Assembly (NCBI RefSeq): GCF_010894405.1
Contig: NZ_JAAIYA010000025.1
Span: 1 to 64,000 of the forward strand
DNA length: 64,000 nt
Source: Pyxidicoccus caerfyrddinensis
GTDB taxonomy: Bacteria; Myxococcota; Myxococcia; Myxococcales; Myxococcaceae
Direction of reading: 5' to 3'
A program made the translations under genes and the position numbers. Each line of letters starts with the position of its first letter. The stretch's first letter is position 1. Positions 63,829-64,000 of the stretch are shown piece after piece. The notes under the pieces were generated by a model. That model made no database searches, was not told the DNA's origin, and saw only the letters and a program-made list of their open reading frames with translations.

Positions 63829-64000
63829 CTACGGGTAGCAGGCCGCCTGGCGCAGGGCCGTGTCCTCGGGCAGACCGAGGGCCACGTTGAAGTTCTGCAC
63901 GGCCTGGCCGGCCATGCCCTTCACCAGGTTGTCCAGCGCGGCCATGACTGCCACCGAGCGGCCCTTGGTGGCCACGGAGATGTCGCAGAAGTTGCTGCCC
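63829..64000 (-). CDS. argC: ArgC, N-acetyl-gamma-glutamyl-phosphate reductase, C-terminal end
   Basis: The minus strand reads GSNFCDISVATKG, then LDNLVKGMAGQAVQNFNVAL, and ends RQAACYP. This is the conserved C-terminal strand-helix of ArgC, the NADPH-dependent third step of arginine synthesis. The gene enters from the right edge, so about 57 residues are visible and the N-terminal catalytic part lies outside. It is convergent with the TIKI-like gene, with 7 nt between stops. Confidence 0.9.
   Translation of the reverse strand, partial: GSNFCDISVATKGRSVAVMAALDNLVKGMAGQAVQNFNVALGLPEDTALRQAACYP

Overview
The window is high-GC DNA (roughly 70 percent) with dense, mostly short-gapped genes, many secreted lipoproteins and several eukaryote-like protein kinases. 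The complete mrpA-mrpB-mrpC developmental locus at 29080-32544, with MrpC carrying the known N-terminal phosphorylation and cleavage region, places it in a fruiting myxobacterium of the Myxococcaceae (Myxococcus, Corallococcus or Pyxidicoccus). I cannot fix the genus from sequence alone. I see no insertion sequence, prophage, CRISPR array, rRNA or tRNA.

Layout. The left edge holds a truncated dgcN-like gene (1-554, minus). Genes 944-5030 form a compact unit: a small unknown protein, a ferritin-like protein of the VioB type, an unknown protein and a c-heme lipoprotein. A 1815-residue Ser/Thr kinase-ATPase-GAF-histidine kinase follows (5061-10508), then a VioD-like FAD monooxygenase (10644-11876). 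From 12153 to 19170 lie cell-surface genes: an Ig-like remnant, two lipoproteins and a secreted HExxH protease. Next come an antiquitin-type aldehyde dehydrogenase (19444), a VWA protein (21584), a frameshifted metallophosphoesterase lipoprotein (22811), a membrane sulfatase (24180, minus), a LysR regulator (26291) and an aromatic amino acid hydroxylase (27304).

The mrp block runs on the minus strand. The mrpC promoter region shows a good sigma-54 element, a MrpC-like site and an upstream inverted repeat, which fits activation by MrpB and autoregulation by MrpC. Divergent to mrpA is a membrane-fused spermidine-synthase-like gene, followed by an orphan Flp pilin, a cupin protein and a TipAL-like MerR regulator with a textbook 19-bp-spacer promoter. 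Two polytopic membrane genes (37738-40425, minus) come next, followed by a putative metallopeptidase with an overlapping partner gene, an amidohydrolase, an rRNA methyltransferase, a Ser/Thr kinase with a ribbon-helix-helix-like tail, truA and a small membrane protein.

The right part holds a heavy-metal efflux operon at 47952-55450: outer membrane factor, membrane fusion protein, HME-RND pump, response regulator and sensor kinase. Three of its junctions are GTGA overlaps, and its first gene has two compensating frameshifts. After it come a large heme-motif lipoprotein with four exact-length Ig-like repeats, a PHP-type hydrolase, a beta-propeller glycosidase-like protein, a TIKI-like lipoprotein and the 3' end of argC. 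Two loci show frame breaks in GC-rich runs, so local sequencing error should be excluded before calling them pseudogenes.
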